Assembly (NCBI GenBank): GCA_947683425.1
Contig: CANTUQ010000073.1
Coordinates: forward strand, 10,498,001 to 10,562,000
Reading direction: 5' to 3'
Length of the DNA stretch: 64,000 bases
DNA from: Excoecaria cochinchinensis
Lineage: Eukaryota > Streptophyta > Magnoliopsida > Malpighiales > Euphorbiaceae
Shown: piece after piece, positions 1-10,816 of the stretch
Position numbering within the stretch: the first letter of the stretch is position 1
Layout: each line of letters starts with the position of its first letter
Translations under genes and position numbers: made by a program
The notes under the pieces: generated by a model
The model's input: only the letters and a program-made list of their open reading frames with translations
What the model was told of the DNA's origin: nothing
Database searches by the model: none

Positions 1-1280
1 TGATCCAATGGCCAAGAGAAAGCAATAAATGAGTTTCTTAATCTATGTGCAAAAAGGAAATTGAATATTTATCTGTGAATAAAAGGACTAATGTAGTATA
101 TAACCGATTTGTAGTAGCTTTCTTGCAATTTCTTTGCTGGCCTCATATGCCCTGCAAATGCCTTAATGGATCTCTCTAATGATGTAGTCCTCATCTTCCC
201 TTTTTACTCATTTGAGCCTTGGATGACTAGATGCCTTCTTATATAATTCATCATCAATTATAGAATAATATCTTTCTTGCTTCAACATTGTCTTCAGGCA
301 ATTCACCTGTCTGAATGTATCGGATAATCGAACTCATCCATGTGTTCTCCTGCTGCTCAATTTTTATTACTTCTGGTTCTTTAAGGGAAGAGGAGAACTG
401 CTCTTCAACTATTATATTTTCTTCAATCTCTTGCTATTTATAGGCTGCCATTTTATAGAGCCGATCAGGTGAGCTGGTGTCTTCTTTGAGTGCCTCTTTT
501 AGGCTCTACGGCGTCCTAGCGTCTTCAAGATCCTTCAATGCTACTTTAACTTTTGCCAAGTACTTCTTCATGTTTTCTTCTTTGGCTTCGAAGCTTCTAA
601 CTATTTGGCTCATCACTAATTGAGAATCATTTTTTATTCTAAGGCTTTGCAGTCAGATGGACTTGACCAACCTCAGACCTTGCAAAAGTGCTTCATACTC
701 CACTACATTATTGGATGCCTTGAAGCTTAGCCTTATGGCATATCTGATCACGATGCCTAATGGTCCATTTATTACTATGCCGATGCTTCCTCTCAAATTG
801 TTTGAGGCTCCGTTAACAATCATCTCCCAAAAATTCTTCTCGGACTCCTTAGCTTTTTCACCATTGGTGAATTCGACTACAAAATTAGCTAAAGCTTGTG
901 CCTTTCTTACACTCCTCGACTTTTACCTGATATCGAAGTATTGCAACTTTATAGCCCATCTCACCATCTTTCCTTCTAGATCTAGCATTTAAAGGATCTT
1001 TTTGAGAGGTTGATCAGATAGAACAACGATGGTGTAAGCTTTGAAGTACTATCTCAGTTTCCTAGTGCACATAATAAGTGTGATGATCAACTATTTTGTT
1101 GGAATTTTCCTCACTTCTGGCCCTCTTTACACTTGGTTTACATAGTAAATTGGCAACTATTGGGTTCCTTCTTCTCTAACCAGAATTGCTGCCATTGTCT
1201 CTCCCGAGGTGGACAAATAAAGGAAAAGTCTTTCACCAGGAATCTGTCGACTCAGTAATGATGGGTTGGTGAGGAATTAC
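1..1280 (-). pseudogene. RNase H / downstream pol remnant of relic F
   Basis: Read on the minus strand, short open pieces resemble the RNase H part of Tat-type pol: a segment around 640-990 keeps the order of an RNase H core (an SNNVVEYEALL-like region with many stops) and 1020-1280 matches the reverse transcriptase/RNase H connection. No continuous frame survives and the catalytic positions cannot be read reliably. The domain order agrees with the RT fragment immediately to the right. Probably non-functional. Confidence 0.5.
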
Positions 1281-1281
1281 T

Positions 1282-2030
1282 TTAGCTCTTCGAAGGCTTT
1301 TTGACAATCTGCTTCCAGCTGAAGACATCATTCTTTCTTAGCTTTTTGAAGAAAGGCGTACAGTATTTTACTGAGGAAGATATGAATCTCCCTAAGGTTG
1401 TGATTCTCTCATTGAGCTTCTGAATGTCTTTAACATTGCTTGGGGGCTGCACGTCTAAATTTGCCTTTAATTTTTCTAGGTTGCTCTGATTCCCCTTTGG
1501 GAAACCACAAAGCCCATATATTTGCCTGATTGCACTCCGAAGATGCATTTCTCTTATTTTCATCTGAAACTTGTTAAGAGTGTCAAAAACTTTGATCAAA
1601 TTAGCGGTATGCGCCTTTTGGCTTTTGCTCTTCACGATCATGTCATTGACATATACCTCTACATTATCTCCAATTTGATCCTTGAATATTTTATTCATCA
1701 GCCGCTGGTATGTTACCCCAGCATTTTTCAGATTGAACGGCATTACCTTATAGCAAAAGGTTTCATCATCTATGATAAAGCTCATATTCTCTTGATCCAT
1801 TAACCATATCAAAATTTAATGATAGCTAGCATAAGTATCGAGTAAATAGTAAATTGCATGACAAGCCTTAGTGTTTATATACTCGATAGTGGGTAGCTAT
1901 CCTTTCGGCAAGCCTTGTTGAGATCAATGAAATCAACGCACATTCTAAGCTTCCCACTATTTTTCTTCACTAGTTCCACATTGGTGAGCTAACCAGGATA
2001 GTCAACTTCTCTGATAGTTTCGACTTTTAG
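1282..2030 (-). pseudogene. Reverse transcriptase fragment of relic F
   Basis: A 176-residue open stretch (1282-1812, minus) carries the RT palm: VMPFNLKNAGVTYQRLMN, then the catalytic loop as YVND where the family has YVDD, so one metal-binding Asp is Asn here. It continues into the thumb and connection (PPSNVKDIQKLNERI). Further N-terminal RT sequence is recognisable to about 2030, interrupted by stops. The loss of the Asp and the breaks make it inactive. The family is Ty3/gypsy, and the sequence is closest in style to the RT of element E in this window. Confidence 0.8.
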
Positions 2031-2469
2031 GAGCCTGTTAGCTTCCTCTAAAATGAACTTCTTTCAATCTGATGCATTCTTTCTCAGCTTTTGCTTAATG
2101 AGAGGGTGGTTCGGATCGGCATTGAGCTTGTGCATGATGATCTTTGGGTTAATGCCAAGGATATCTTCTGGCTTCTATGTAAAGGAGGCTTAATTGATCA
2201 TCAGTACTTACAAGACTTCCTCTTCCACCTCCTTGGTCATTCTTGACCCGATCTACAGTCCTTTTCCTTTTGACATCTCTTTTGTGATTAGCTCCCTTTT
2301 TGGGTTCATCCTAGGCTTTTTAGCCTCTTATTCTTTCTTCTTGAGGATGTAGGCCCGTTTCTCTTGCTTTATCATTGAAATATAGGCTTTTCTAGAGGCC
2401 TTTTTGTTTCCTCTTTGGATAACCTCTCTTGCCTCTATGGTACCTTTATGACCATGTACCTAGTACTAG

Positions 2470-3146
2470 TCATCGCTCCGCTTTGAAAGAGCAGTAGCCT
2501 TCTAAAAGTTGCATTATATGAGAAGCCCTCAACCAGTGGTTGGTATTTGGTTTTAGCTCTTCGATCGGTAGGCCCATCTTCTTGTAAGCTTCTAGGGTGA
2601 GGAAATCGACTGCGCTTCTATTATCGACCAAGATTCTCTTCACCAAGAAATTGTTAATTATCGCTTGGACAACTAAGGTGTCTTCATGTGGGAATATCAT
2701 ATCACCTACATCTTCAGGGATATTGAAATAGGTGGCAACTTCTTGGATTTAGCTGAGAAGTATATGCCTTTGGCCTTCTTTCTCTTGGAGAAATCTTCTC
2801 CATATGATGATCCCCCAACAGTCATGTTGATCACCCCAGCTCTCTGCCTTTGACGCTCAATATCCCTTGGCTTTCTTCACTCTTCATCATCATTAAAATT
2901 CGATCGGTCTTTCCTTTTAGTAGGGGGCTTATAGGGACTCCTCTATGTGGGCCTTATAAATCCCTTTAAAGACCCTTTTTGCAAGAGCCTTTTTATTTCC
3001 TCCTTCAAAGAGTTGTATTCATCGATCGTGTGACCAATGTCCTTGTGAAATTCACAGTACTTGTTCTTGTCACTTTTGGCATATGTCCAGTCGGACATCT
3101 TCTTCAACCAATTGACCTTGCTATACTTTTCTTTGATACATATCAA
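2470..3146 (-). pseudogene. Gag zinc-knuckle region and protease fragment of relic F
   Basis: The minus-strand piece 2943-3146 has the plant Tat Gag end motif YCEFHKDIGHTIDEY; the position normally holding the last zinc ligand Cys is Tyr. The piece 2470-2700 holds the protease end (RILVDNRSAVDFL), where the usual D-S/T-G catalytic triplet reads DNR. The two pieces are in different frames with stops between them. Together they show the Gag-to-protease transition of the relic. Activity is very unlikely. Confidence 0.7.
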
Positions 3147-3474
3147 GATGTTGGCAAGTTTTGAGTTGATCGGGGTATAGGTTCTAGCTGAATTATTGAC
3201 ATGGTGTTTGAACCTTCCTTGCTTAGTCTCTTTTTATTTATAACTCTCGATTCTGGGCTCTTTGCTCTTCTTATTGCCCATTCGACTGGCTACTGCAGTT
3301 TGTCTGCCATACTTGACATTATTCTATTAGCTTTGAGGGCATCATCCAACTAGATATATTGATTGGCTCTATCCATCAGATCGGTGAAGTCTATTGGTGG
3401 CAGAGTCATGATGGACTCAAATAGTTGGATACTCATCACGCTCCTGCCTAGGGCATTGCTGCTACCTTATGGTG

Positions 3475-3804
3475 TTAATTCCTAATCTTCGACGCTAATG
3501 TCCGAAACCTGTTGATGTAGTCTCTAAGGATCTCATTAGGGCTTTGAACCAGGTTACACAGGTCATTAACCGTCTTTGGCATTTGGATTTGAACAATAAA
3601 TGTCGTCGTGAAAAGATCATGGATTTGCTTGAAAGAGATGATCAATTCTTCGGGAAGATCATGCAACCAATATAGAGCATCACCCACTAAGGTTATGGGA
3701 AAGATTCTGTAGAATATACAATCATCATAAGAGTACATTTGGATTTGCGTCAGATACACTGAAATGTGGCACTTTGGATCAAATTTGCCCGTGTATCTAG
3801 GCAT
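3475..3804 (-). pseudogene. Gag capsid fragment of relic F
   Basis: This 109-residue minus-strand stretch matches the retrotransposon Gag capsid fold region: YTGKFDPKCHISVYLTQIQ, then a DALYWLHDLPE segment like the usual W-F-L-P region, and LRDYINRFRTLASKI near its end. It lies between the leader (3805-4558) and the zinc knuckle piece, as expected. Both ends are cut by stops. The leader holds no long frame. Confidence 0.75.
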
Positions 3805-4558
3805 CCTTATCTCCTTAAACCTGCTTGGCAGTTTAGCTTCTATGATCTCCTAGGTAGAAGGTGGAGATGGTGTTGCTATCGAACAAGGGCTTTTTAAGGT
3901 GCCCGAGTCCAAACTTCTTTATTTGCTACAGGAACCAGTTCTCATTTTTACCCGCCACTGGGCCTTTGTATTCTTGTTTAGCCTTCCTCAAAATCATTCT
4001 CTTTGGCGTGCACATATATGACAAGTCAACTTCTATGGAAACTAGGGGTGATTGTAACCGCCTAGAAGTGTAGGTTGGATCGTATGCATTGAAGGCTCCT
4101 GCTTATGGAGAACATTTTGTCCTTACCTTTATCCCTTCTGCTAAACTCATGCACATTTGAGTGAGTGCCAAATCTATGTCCATCTTTTGGCTCTCATATT
4201 ACTATTCCCTTATTCCTTTGTCTCTTTTTTTCTCTTCTTTCACCGTCAACCTCGAGGTCCCTTATTAAGGTCTAAGGTTGCTTTCCCTTTTAGACAGATT
4301 GTATTATACTTCTATTGAAATCTCCTAGGATCACTTTCAGATCCTTTATGGTGATTGGAGTATTGTCTGGTTGTGCCAAGAACTCCTCGTTGAAGGCAGG
4401 TAAGAGATTGTTATGAGCGGGGGATCCACAAAGTTCTCCCCTTCTAACAATGGACTTTGGTCTTCTTTGATCATCATAAGATTGATTGCTTCCCTCTATT
4501 CTAGAGTGACAGAATTATCTTTGTGAACCTCCCATGGTCTCTCAATGAATGCACCAAA

Positions 4559-5043
4559 TGATAATTCCTAAAAGATAAGAAATAAGTTCTGAGCAAGCCA
4601 ATTGGATTAGCAAGGCAACCATGTCTGCAATAAGACAAGTATGGTTGGACAAGGTATAAGCACTCTAAACCTCAAGTTAGAAATGCTTAGAGAGAGAATG
4701 TAGAGAGAGTCTCAAAAATTTAGTACCTGATTCTATAGTGTCTTGGACTATTTATAGAGATGTGAGAAGCCACTCGAATACCAGGAGTGGATCTGCTCAG
4801 GTGTCAGTGTAGGTAAGCGACGATGTGACAAGGGGCAGATAGGAGGAGTGGGCATTACAGTGTGTCTGTGGACTTTAACAAGGTTGTGCCTGTCAATCTG
4901 ATCGGATAGGATGTGACACTAGTTTCTTTGTCTTGCGCTAGGCTTTATGTCTCTAGGTTTTGGTTTATCTTAGGCTTTGGCCGAGAGTGGTTCAAGCCTA
5001 ATAAAGATAATTGGTATTATTATTACTATTTCATTGTTTGTCA
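4559..5043 (-). repeat. Probable 5' LTR of relic F (right edge uncertain)
   Basis: The edge TGATAATTCC at 4559 sits two bases from a TGGTGC primer-binding-like start, the same layout as the E LTR at 48780. A minus-strand TATA-like box (CTATAAATAG) lies near 4745, which would place U3 to its right. The outer edge is set at a GTCA near 5043 only because this gives a length near that of the E LTRs. No second copy is in the window to test it. Confidence 0.4.
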
Positions 5044-5392
5044 AATGGCTCAAACTTTTTAATAGTAAATTGAGCAGATGACATGTTTAATTGCCTATAA
5101 TTACATAATTATAATAGACAATCATATATTAATAACAATAAAAAAATAAAATTCAAAAATAAAAAAATTCTCTATCTGAAAGAATAAAAAAGATTGCAAA
5201 ATTAAAAATTCCAAACAATTACCAAACGCAAAATAGATGACAATCTGGGAAAAAAAAGCAACTGATACTAACTATAGAAAATCAAAAATCATAATTAGCA
5301 TATAAAAAAGTTAGCTATATAAATAATAAAATTTAAATTCTAAAAGAACTTAATTTCAAAACATATTGATTAATAAATTTTAATTTGATTCT
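5044..5392. other. AT-rich flank between relic F and element E
   Basis: I see no coding sequence here. It is A-rich (many runs of 4-6 A). Its last five bases, ATTCT, are the left target-site duplication of element E. Confidence 0.6.
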
Positions 5393-5856
5393 TGATGACA
5401 ATCAGATTCTTTGGGACACTTTCTTGAGTTAATCACCTGAAAACACAAGAGAACCGATGGGTTTTCGACAAGGGAGACTCCAACAATTAACTCAGCAAAT
5501 TGACTAGAGTGTATTTATGTTTTCTGTTGAAAAATTCCAGAGAGCAAGAAACATACATTGATTCCCCTTTTATAGAGTTGTTTCCTCATTTTGGAATAGG
5601 AAACAAACTCTAAATAGGAGAGAGCTCTTTTAACTCCTTGATTTGTACTTGATTCCTGATTTACAGGATATTATTAGGTAACGGCAGATAACTTCCTTTA
5701 TAATGAGATTAGAATCTTCTGAATATCTTGGAGATATTCGTAAATAATGACCTTCCAAATATAGATTCTGAGCTGTTTAGGTAACCGAGCTATTGACGTG
5801 GAGAATTTTTGGAGTAGCCCGATTACCAAACTCTATGATAAAGTGTCCGGTTATCA
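5393..5856 (-). repeat. 3' LTR of element E
   Basis: 464 bp, TG...CA ends, the pair of 48780-49242. The minus-strand TATA-like TATAAAAGGGG lies near 5568. On the right it is bordered by a C-rich strip that is a G-rich polypurine tract on the minus strand, which makes it the 3' LTR of a minus-strand element. The left flank ATTCT is the target duplication. Confidence 0.92.
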
Positions 5857-5880
5857 TAAATCCCCCCCCCCAAGCAGATG
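5857..5880 (-). other. Polypurine tract of element E
   Basis: The minus strand reads a run of ten G followed by ATTTA directly before the LTR start TGATAACC. This is the expected place and composition for the plus-strand primer of reverse transcription. The ten-G run is longer than most such tracts. Confidence 0.75.
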
Positions 5881-5933
5881 ACATTCATGTCATTTGTGCA
5901 GCGGACCAACATTTGGGGAAGACACCTATCAGG

Positions 5934-6152
5934 CACGTGAATATCAGTCTAGCACACATTGAAAGCAGATGGGCACGTGGCACCTTAAAAATTGGGTACT
6001 GACGCCTTGTCCAGCGTGATCCGTCGGCTGTGTCAGTTATTGATATGATGGCATCCCTTCGGTTATTGCGTGGGGAGCAATAATTGTAGGATTCATCAAC
6101 CAATGCTTGCCACCTATCCGAATACCAGTGGTTCACTCTGCCTATATATATC
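5934..6152 (+). promoter_or_regulatory. Putative promoter of the antisense ORF of E (two G-boxes and TATA box)
   Basis: Two CACGTG G-box cores lie at 5934-5939 and 5974-5979, and CTATATATATC lies at 6142-6152, about 250 bp before the ORF start at 6405. A pyrimidine-rich leader follows. The layout is a typical plant RNA polymerase II promoter pointing away from the 3' LTR, opposite to gag-pol. A CAG preceded by a T-rich tract near 6375 may be a leader splice acceptor. Function is inferred from motifs only. Confidence 0.5.
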
Positions 6153-6404
6153 TTTTCTTTCTCTATTCCCCAATTTCTGTTTTGGCTCACTGATACTCCT
6201 TACTACATTTTCTGCAACAATTTTTGTGTGTTCCTTTCTTCTTTCATTCTTCTCTCACTCTTGGTCTTTCTATTACAAACTTTTTGCAGATCTTCTTTTA
6301 TTAGCAAATTCTCGTCCTCAAGTCTTCTTGTTCTTTATTGATACGAATCTCCTCATCAATTTTTTTGTTTGTTCAGGTTTGTACCACTTCTTTCTCCCTT
6401 TACT

Positions 6405-8215
6405 ATGAGTGTTTTTAAGAGTTCCAGTGAGAGAGTTAGGGTAGATGAGGGTCTTCTGCAGGAGGATATCCTAGAATCTCCCAGCACCAGCCAACCAGGT
6501 CTACTGAGGATGAAGGAGCCCCGAAAGCTTCCTCGAGTAGGAAGCATCAGCTCGACTGTTAAGAGTGGGGAGATGGTGGAACTGCACAAGCATTTGAGCA
6601 TCCCAAAAAGCTACAGAATACAAGCTCCTGGGGCTAATGTTCGAGCTAATGCTAAGTTTTCGGGCAAGAGGACCATAGTTGTCTATGAGGCAGATTTTGA
6701 GGCTGGGATGAGCCTTCCTCCAATCAAGTTTGAGGTCGAGGTAATGAATTACTATGGTTTGACCATGGGCCAAATTCATCTAAATGCTTGGCGAACTATC
6801 TCGGCCTTGCAGATGTGGGCAGTCAACAATGACATTGACTTGACCCTCCACCTTTTCCAGGCTACCCATGTGATCGGGCTTCGGGTGAAAACCGAGGACC
6901 ACAACTACATCCAGTCCTGGGCTAGCTATGGGATCTTTTGAGGGAATCCGGAGTCCTTAAAGAACTGGAAGAGTCACTTTTTCATTGTGGATAGCGATTA
7001 TGAGTTCAGTTTTCGAACTACCTAGGGCCGGTATGTCAATAAAAATGACAACCCCTTGTACCTTTCTGACGAGGAGGAACGAACTCTGGTCCGATGGAAA
7101 GCTTTGGCCAAAAATAAGATAGACATCAGAGAGTAGCTCCAGTTCGGCTTAATCCCAACCGAATCATCTCGACATCCTAGAAAAGGTATACTTTTTTAGT
7201 AGTTCTTCTGTTCTAATACTCTCTCATTATTTTCTTTTCTGTAGCAATGAAGAGGATAAATAAACCAAGCATGGTCGAGATGATGAGAGCCAAGTGGCAT
7301 AAACCACAAACTAGCCAAGCGCCCGCTGAGGCTCCACTAGAGACTCAACCTGCGGCCTTTTCTCACAGTCCGATCATACCACCTCCGGCAACTAGCTCGG
7401 TTTTAATTGAGGTACCGGGCAACACTCCACCCCAGACTCAAGCGGTAAAAGCTCCTTCAGCCGAACATTAGACTACCCCCGGGCCTCTGTCTCCTGAAGA
7501 CACTGCTGGAGCGAGAATCTCGAACCCCAAGGCTGGGACATCGGATATAAAAGCTCTTGTTAAAGAGCTATCTGAGTTCTGGAGGAGGCAGGGGAACATT
7601 TACTCCAGGGACAACCCTGTCTTCAGCAACTTCATCCATCAGATTTCCTGCGTTTCGAGGGAGGTCACCCCTATGATGCGATTGGATGCTGATGAACTAA
7701 GTGTTGTTATAAAGAGGCATCAGATAGAGGTGGGTTCCCTTATTTTGTTTTCACTCTACCCTTCCTTGATGAATATTTTTTACACTCTAAATCTTCATCT
7801 GTTCCATTACAGGGATCAATACTGGGCGGAGATGGAGAAGGAGATGCAATCTGTTGTCAGGCAGCATTTTTGGGCTAATTTTGTCGAGGCTAAGTTGAGG
7901 GACTGTCAGAAGAGGGCTCTGGAGGCCGAGGTCAAAGCAGCCGATGCATTGAATAAGGTTGCCGAAGTCGAGGAAAGAGCAGCTGCTAATGAGAAGAGAA
8001 GGGTAAAAGCGGAGGCCAACCTCAAAACTGAGCTCGAAGAGGCTAAGAAGGAGAAGACTGACTTGGAGGAGAAATATTCTGATCTGGAGTATAAGTCCTT
8101 AGACTTGGCAGATGACAGGTGTTTGGCTTACAGTGAGAAGCTTTTTGAAGTTATCAAAGGGCGATACCCAGATATGGATTGGTCGTGTCTGGACGAAGTG
8201 TATCTGGATGAATGA
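6405..8215 (+). pseudogene. Antisense extra ORF of element E (gypsy-type putative transposon domain plus coiled coil), broken
   Basis: The reading frame starts MSVFKSSSERVRVDEGLL at 6405. Residues roughly 100-180 (PIKFEVEVMNYYGLTMGQ, LNAWRTISALQMW) resemble the plant 'putative gypsy type transposon' domain (Pfam Transposase_28 type), often seen in antisense ORFs of Tat elements. The frame continues past in-frame stops at 6939, 7023, 7134 and 7469. An intron at 7186-7244 (GT...AG) keeps the frame. A second T-rich intron-like stretch at 7730-7812 would shift the frame by one, and the open frame also reads through it. The C-terminal part (7813-8215) is a strongly charged coiled coil rich in Glu, Lys and Ala. 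The function of this family is unknown. The four stops make this copy non-functional. Confidence 0.7.
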
Positions 8216-8504
8216 GCCTCTTCGTATTATTTTGCATATCTGTAAAAATTTCTTGATTTAATGAAATTAAAATTTATCTGATTATCGATCACTTTGAATT
8301 GTTATCGTAAATAACCGCACTGTCCAAGCACCTTAATATCCATGCGCGAATGAAATAGTAATTTGGTTGTGGATACCAAGTATTTGTTTGTTTATCTGGG
8401 CGATAGCACAAAATGAATGGCAATAAAGCTGAGCAGTATAACGTATTGAGTTTTGATAAGTGTCTTCTTTTATTAATGTAACTGATAATACTGTTGCTTG
8501 AATT
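8216..8504. other. 3' untranslated region of E, no ORF
   Basis: AT-rich stretch following the antisense ORF stop, containing its presumptive 3' end. No convincing coding sequence on either strand. Confidence 0.5.
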
Positions 8505-8745
8505 GCGATATAGCCGAGCTGAGTGATAGATTATAGAACAAATGCTCTGATGGCGATATAGCCGAGTTGAGCGATAAATAATAGAATAAATGCTCTGATG
8601 GCAATATAGCTGAGCTGAGCGATAAACCATAGAATAAATGCTCTGATGGTGATATAGCTGAGCTGAGCGATAAATAATAGAACAAATGCTCTAATGGTGA
8701 TATAGCCGAGCTAAGCAACTTTTTGCTGATAAAACACTAAAAAAC
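8505..8745. repeat. 48-bp tandem repeat in the 3' region of E (5 units)
   Basis: Units start at 8505, 8553, 8601, 8649 and 8697 (exactly 48 bp apart), each beginning GCGATATAGCCGAGCTGAG or a close variant and containing AACAAATGCTCTGATG. Decayed units continue near 8803 and 8848. The period is a multiple of three, so one minus-strand frame stays open over it, but that is a by-product. Hypervariable tandem repeats between pol and the 3' LTR are a known feature of Tat-lineage elements. Confidence 0.9.
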
Positions 8746-8999
8746 ATTGCTTTCATGAATATACCTCTTTATTGATAATTTAGCTAGTACAATCGCTTGT
8801 ATGGCAATATAGCCGAGCTAAAAAAAATAAAATACTAGCTAAAAATGCTTGAATGGCGATACAGCTGCATGAGCGATAAGAATGAAAGCCGAACTATAAA
8901 TGAATAGTAGAGCTTATGACAAACTGCTGAGCTGTAAATGTGAGACTACTGATAGTAGATCTTCAAGTTAGAGACATTCCATGAATGAGGAAATATCTT
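8746..8999. other. Decayed repeat units and spacer of E
   Basis: Contains two recognisable but degenerate copies of the 48-bp motif (GCAATATAGCCGAGCTA near 8803, GCGATACAGCTGCATGAG near 8848) and otherwise no ORF. Confidence 0.5.
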
Positions 9000-9192
9000 T
9001 CTAGAGAAATCCTTTAACTTATAAGCCCCACCTCTGACTTCATGTATCAAGTAAGGACCTTCCTAGTTTGGATTTAGCTTTCCAACTCTTGCAATTGACT
9101 AGGATGCAACCACTTTCCTAAGAATGAGTTGTTCGATTCTGAATGATTTCAACTTGATATTCCGATCGTGGTAGGACGACATTTTTTGCTTG
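9000..9192 (-). pseudogene. C-terminal end of integrase (pol end) of element E
   Basis: The minus strand reads YHDRNIKLKSFRIEQLILRK, then GKLNPN and EGPYLIHEVRGGAYKLKDF. This is the standard end of a Tat-type integrase (the DNA-binding tail after the catalytic core). Two in-frame stops interrupt it (after KVVAS and after LNPN). It ends where element D was inserted and continues on the far side of D at 21996. Confidence 0.8.
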
Positions 9193-9197
9193 TATGC

Positions 9198-10816
9198 TGA
9201 CCGGTGCTCGGCAAGTGTACCGAATCGATAAGTAATAAAGTGGAGTATAGTTAGGACCCCGAGTTATCGTACCGAAGTGAGAAAGGATTGTCAAGTTAAA
9301 TATCTATAGATGAGTGAATTTGAGATGTCCCCGGTTTGTTTGGTGGAGAAAACTAAGCTAAGCAAGAAAATAAATTAACAATTAAACATAAAATTGTTCA
9401 TCAAGAAATTACTCAAGGAAGAAATTAAATGCTTAGGAAATTCTATCCTCATAAATGTAATTGGAAATTAGTAAAACAATATAAACATGAAATTCTGGAC
9501 AACCCAACTAAACCCAGGCTTCCCAATTCGGAGTCAGCCACTCTAATTATATGACACCCCAAACCGGAGTCAGCCACATAACTAGCCTATGCACCAGTCT
9601 AAAATCCTAAGTTCGGTTTATTTTCCCAATCCGGAGTCAAATAACCCAAAACCCATCCATTCCTCACATTTCTGAAAATTATAAAACTAACATCTATAAA
9701 TCAAGCGTCCCGTTCCGGAGCAAGCAAAACCGATAGATGCAGAGATATAAGAATAGAGCAAAAACAAATTACAATAAAAATCAGATTTGAAATCAATCAT
9801 CATTCCGGACTAAATCATAATCAAACCCAATAATAATTATAAACGCAGAAAATATAACAAGAGAAATAAAAGAAATCATGAAAATATTCATTAAATCCAT
9901 AATTCCAAATACAAAGTATGATTCAAGAACCCCTAAGCATGAATAACTACTCCAACATCAAGAATATAAACATAAAATATGAAAAATTCAAGTTTAGAAT
10001 ACACCCTTGATGAGAGAGAAAATAGATTTTGAAGCCTTTGTTCTTCAACCTAGGAATTCCTTAAATCGCCAAAATATAAATTTGAACTAAATTAATCTAA
10101 ATTAATTGAGAACGAAATTGCAATTCTTCAAATTAAATCTAAGCTAAAACAGTATTTAAAAATGAAAATTAAAACCTAAATTAAAATAAAAACATTGTTG
10201 AAGAATTGAAAAAATAAAAACTTAAGTCTACTCCTAATTAGGTCTCCTCCTAAGATGCAGCAGCGTTTCTTTTTAATATCTGGAGAAAAGCACAGCTGTG
10301 CTTTCGCAAAGCATAGCTATGTTCTTGAGCAATTAGCGCCTCAGCGCTGCATCGTGTGCGCGAACAGGTGGAAAAATCGCAGAACACAGCTATGTTTCTC
10401 GCCAATACACAGCTGTGCTCTTGGGCGAGACAGTGCGCGTTGTTGCACCGTGCGCGCGCGCCTCCTACTGCGTAACACAGTTGTGCTTTGCGAGAAAACA
10501 CAGCTGTGTCATCGGCTATTCACGCTGTTGCGCGCTCCCTTCGAAAGCACAGCTGTGCTATTGAAAAGCACGGCTGTGCTTTAGGCAAATTTTGCCATAT
10601 TTCACCAATTGTTCCTAAAATCCATCCTGAACCTTCAATTTAGCTCCGGATTAAAATAAAACACCTGAAAACATCCCAAAACTTATTAAAAATTATAAAA
10701 ACATTATAAATTAATAAAAAGACAAAAACTAACTAATTAATATTAAAATTAAATAAATAAAACACATAATTATGCCAATAATTTATCTAAAATATTAATA
10801 TAACTGCAACTTATCA
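9198..10816 (-). repeat. 3' LTR of element D
   Basis: 1619 bp, TG...CA ends, pair of 20392-21990. Left flank TATGC is the target duplication; right side is the polypurine tract of a minus-strand element. It carries a GC-rich island (about 10255-10590) full of CACAGCTGTG palindromes inside otherwise AT-rich DNA. Confidence 0.92.
10284..10582. repeat. Cluster of CACAGCTGTG palindromes in the 3' LTR of D
   Basis: About ten copies or near-copies of CACAGCTGTG occur in 300 bp, for example the perfect 18-bp palindrome AAAGCACAGCTGTGCTTT near 10286, then variants such as GCATAGCTATGTTC, ACACAGTTGTGCT and GCACGGCTGTGC. They are spaced irregularly (25-60 bp) and separated by GCGC-rich stretches. The same cluster is in the other LTR (21472-21760). 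Overlapping frames of about 80-110 codons here are by-products of the GC-rich sequence. Confidence 0.85.

Larger units (their letters stand above)
1..5043 (-). mobile_element. Tat-type Ty3/gypsy retrotransposon relic (F), truncated by window edge
   Basis: Minus-strand remains run in the order Gag (3475-3804), Gag zinc knuckle and protease (2470-3146), reverse transcriptase (1282-2030) and RNase H (below 1280), as in a Ty3/gypsy element read right to left. Every domain is broken by stops or frameshifts. The 5' end is placed at about 4559, where a TG...-type LTR edge abuts a primer-binding-like stretch reading TTTGGTGCATTCATTG on the minus strand, arranged as in element E. The far end lies left of the window, so neither the second LTR nor a target duplication can be checked. 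The outer LTR limit near 5043 is a guess based on a terminal GTCA and a length similar to E. Confidence 0.75.

Noticed and set aside
6501..6779. Minus-strand frame of 92 codons opposite the antisense ORF
   Set aside because: It is the shadow of the plus-strand frame, which has the recognised domain and intron structure.
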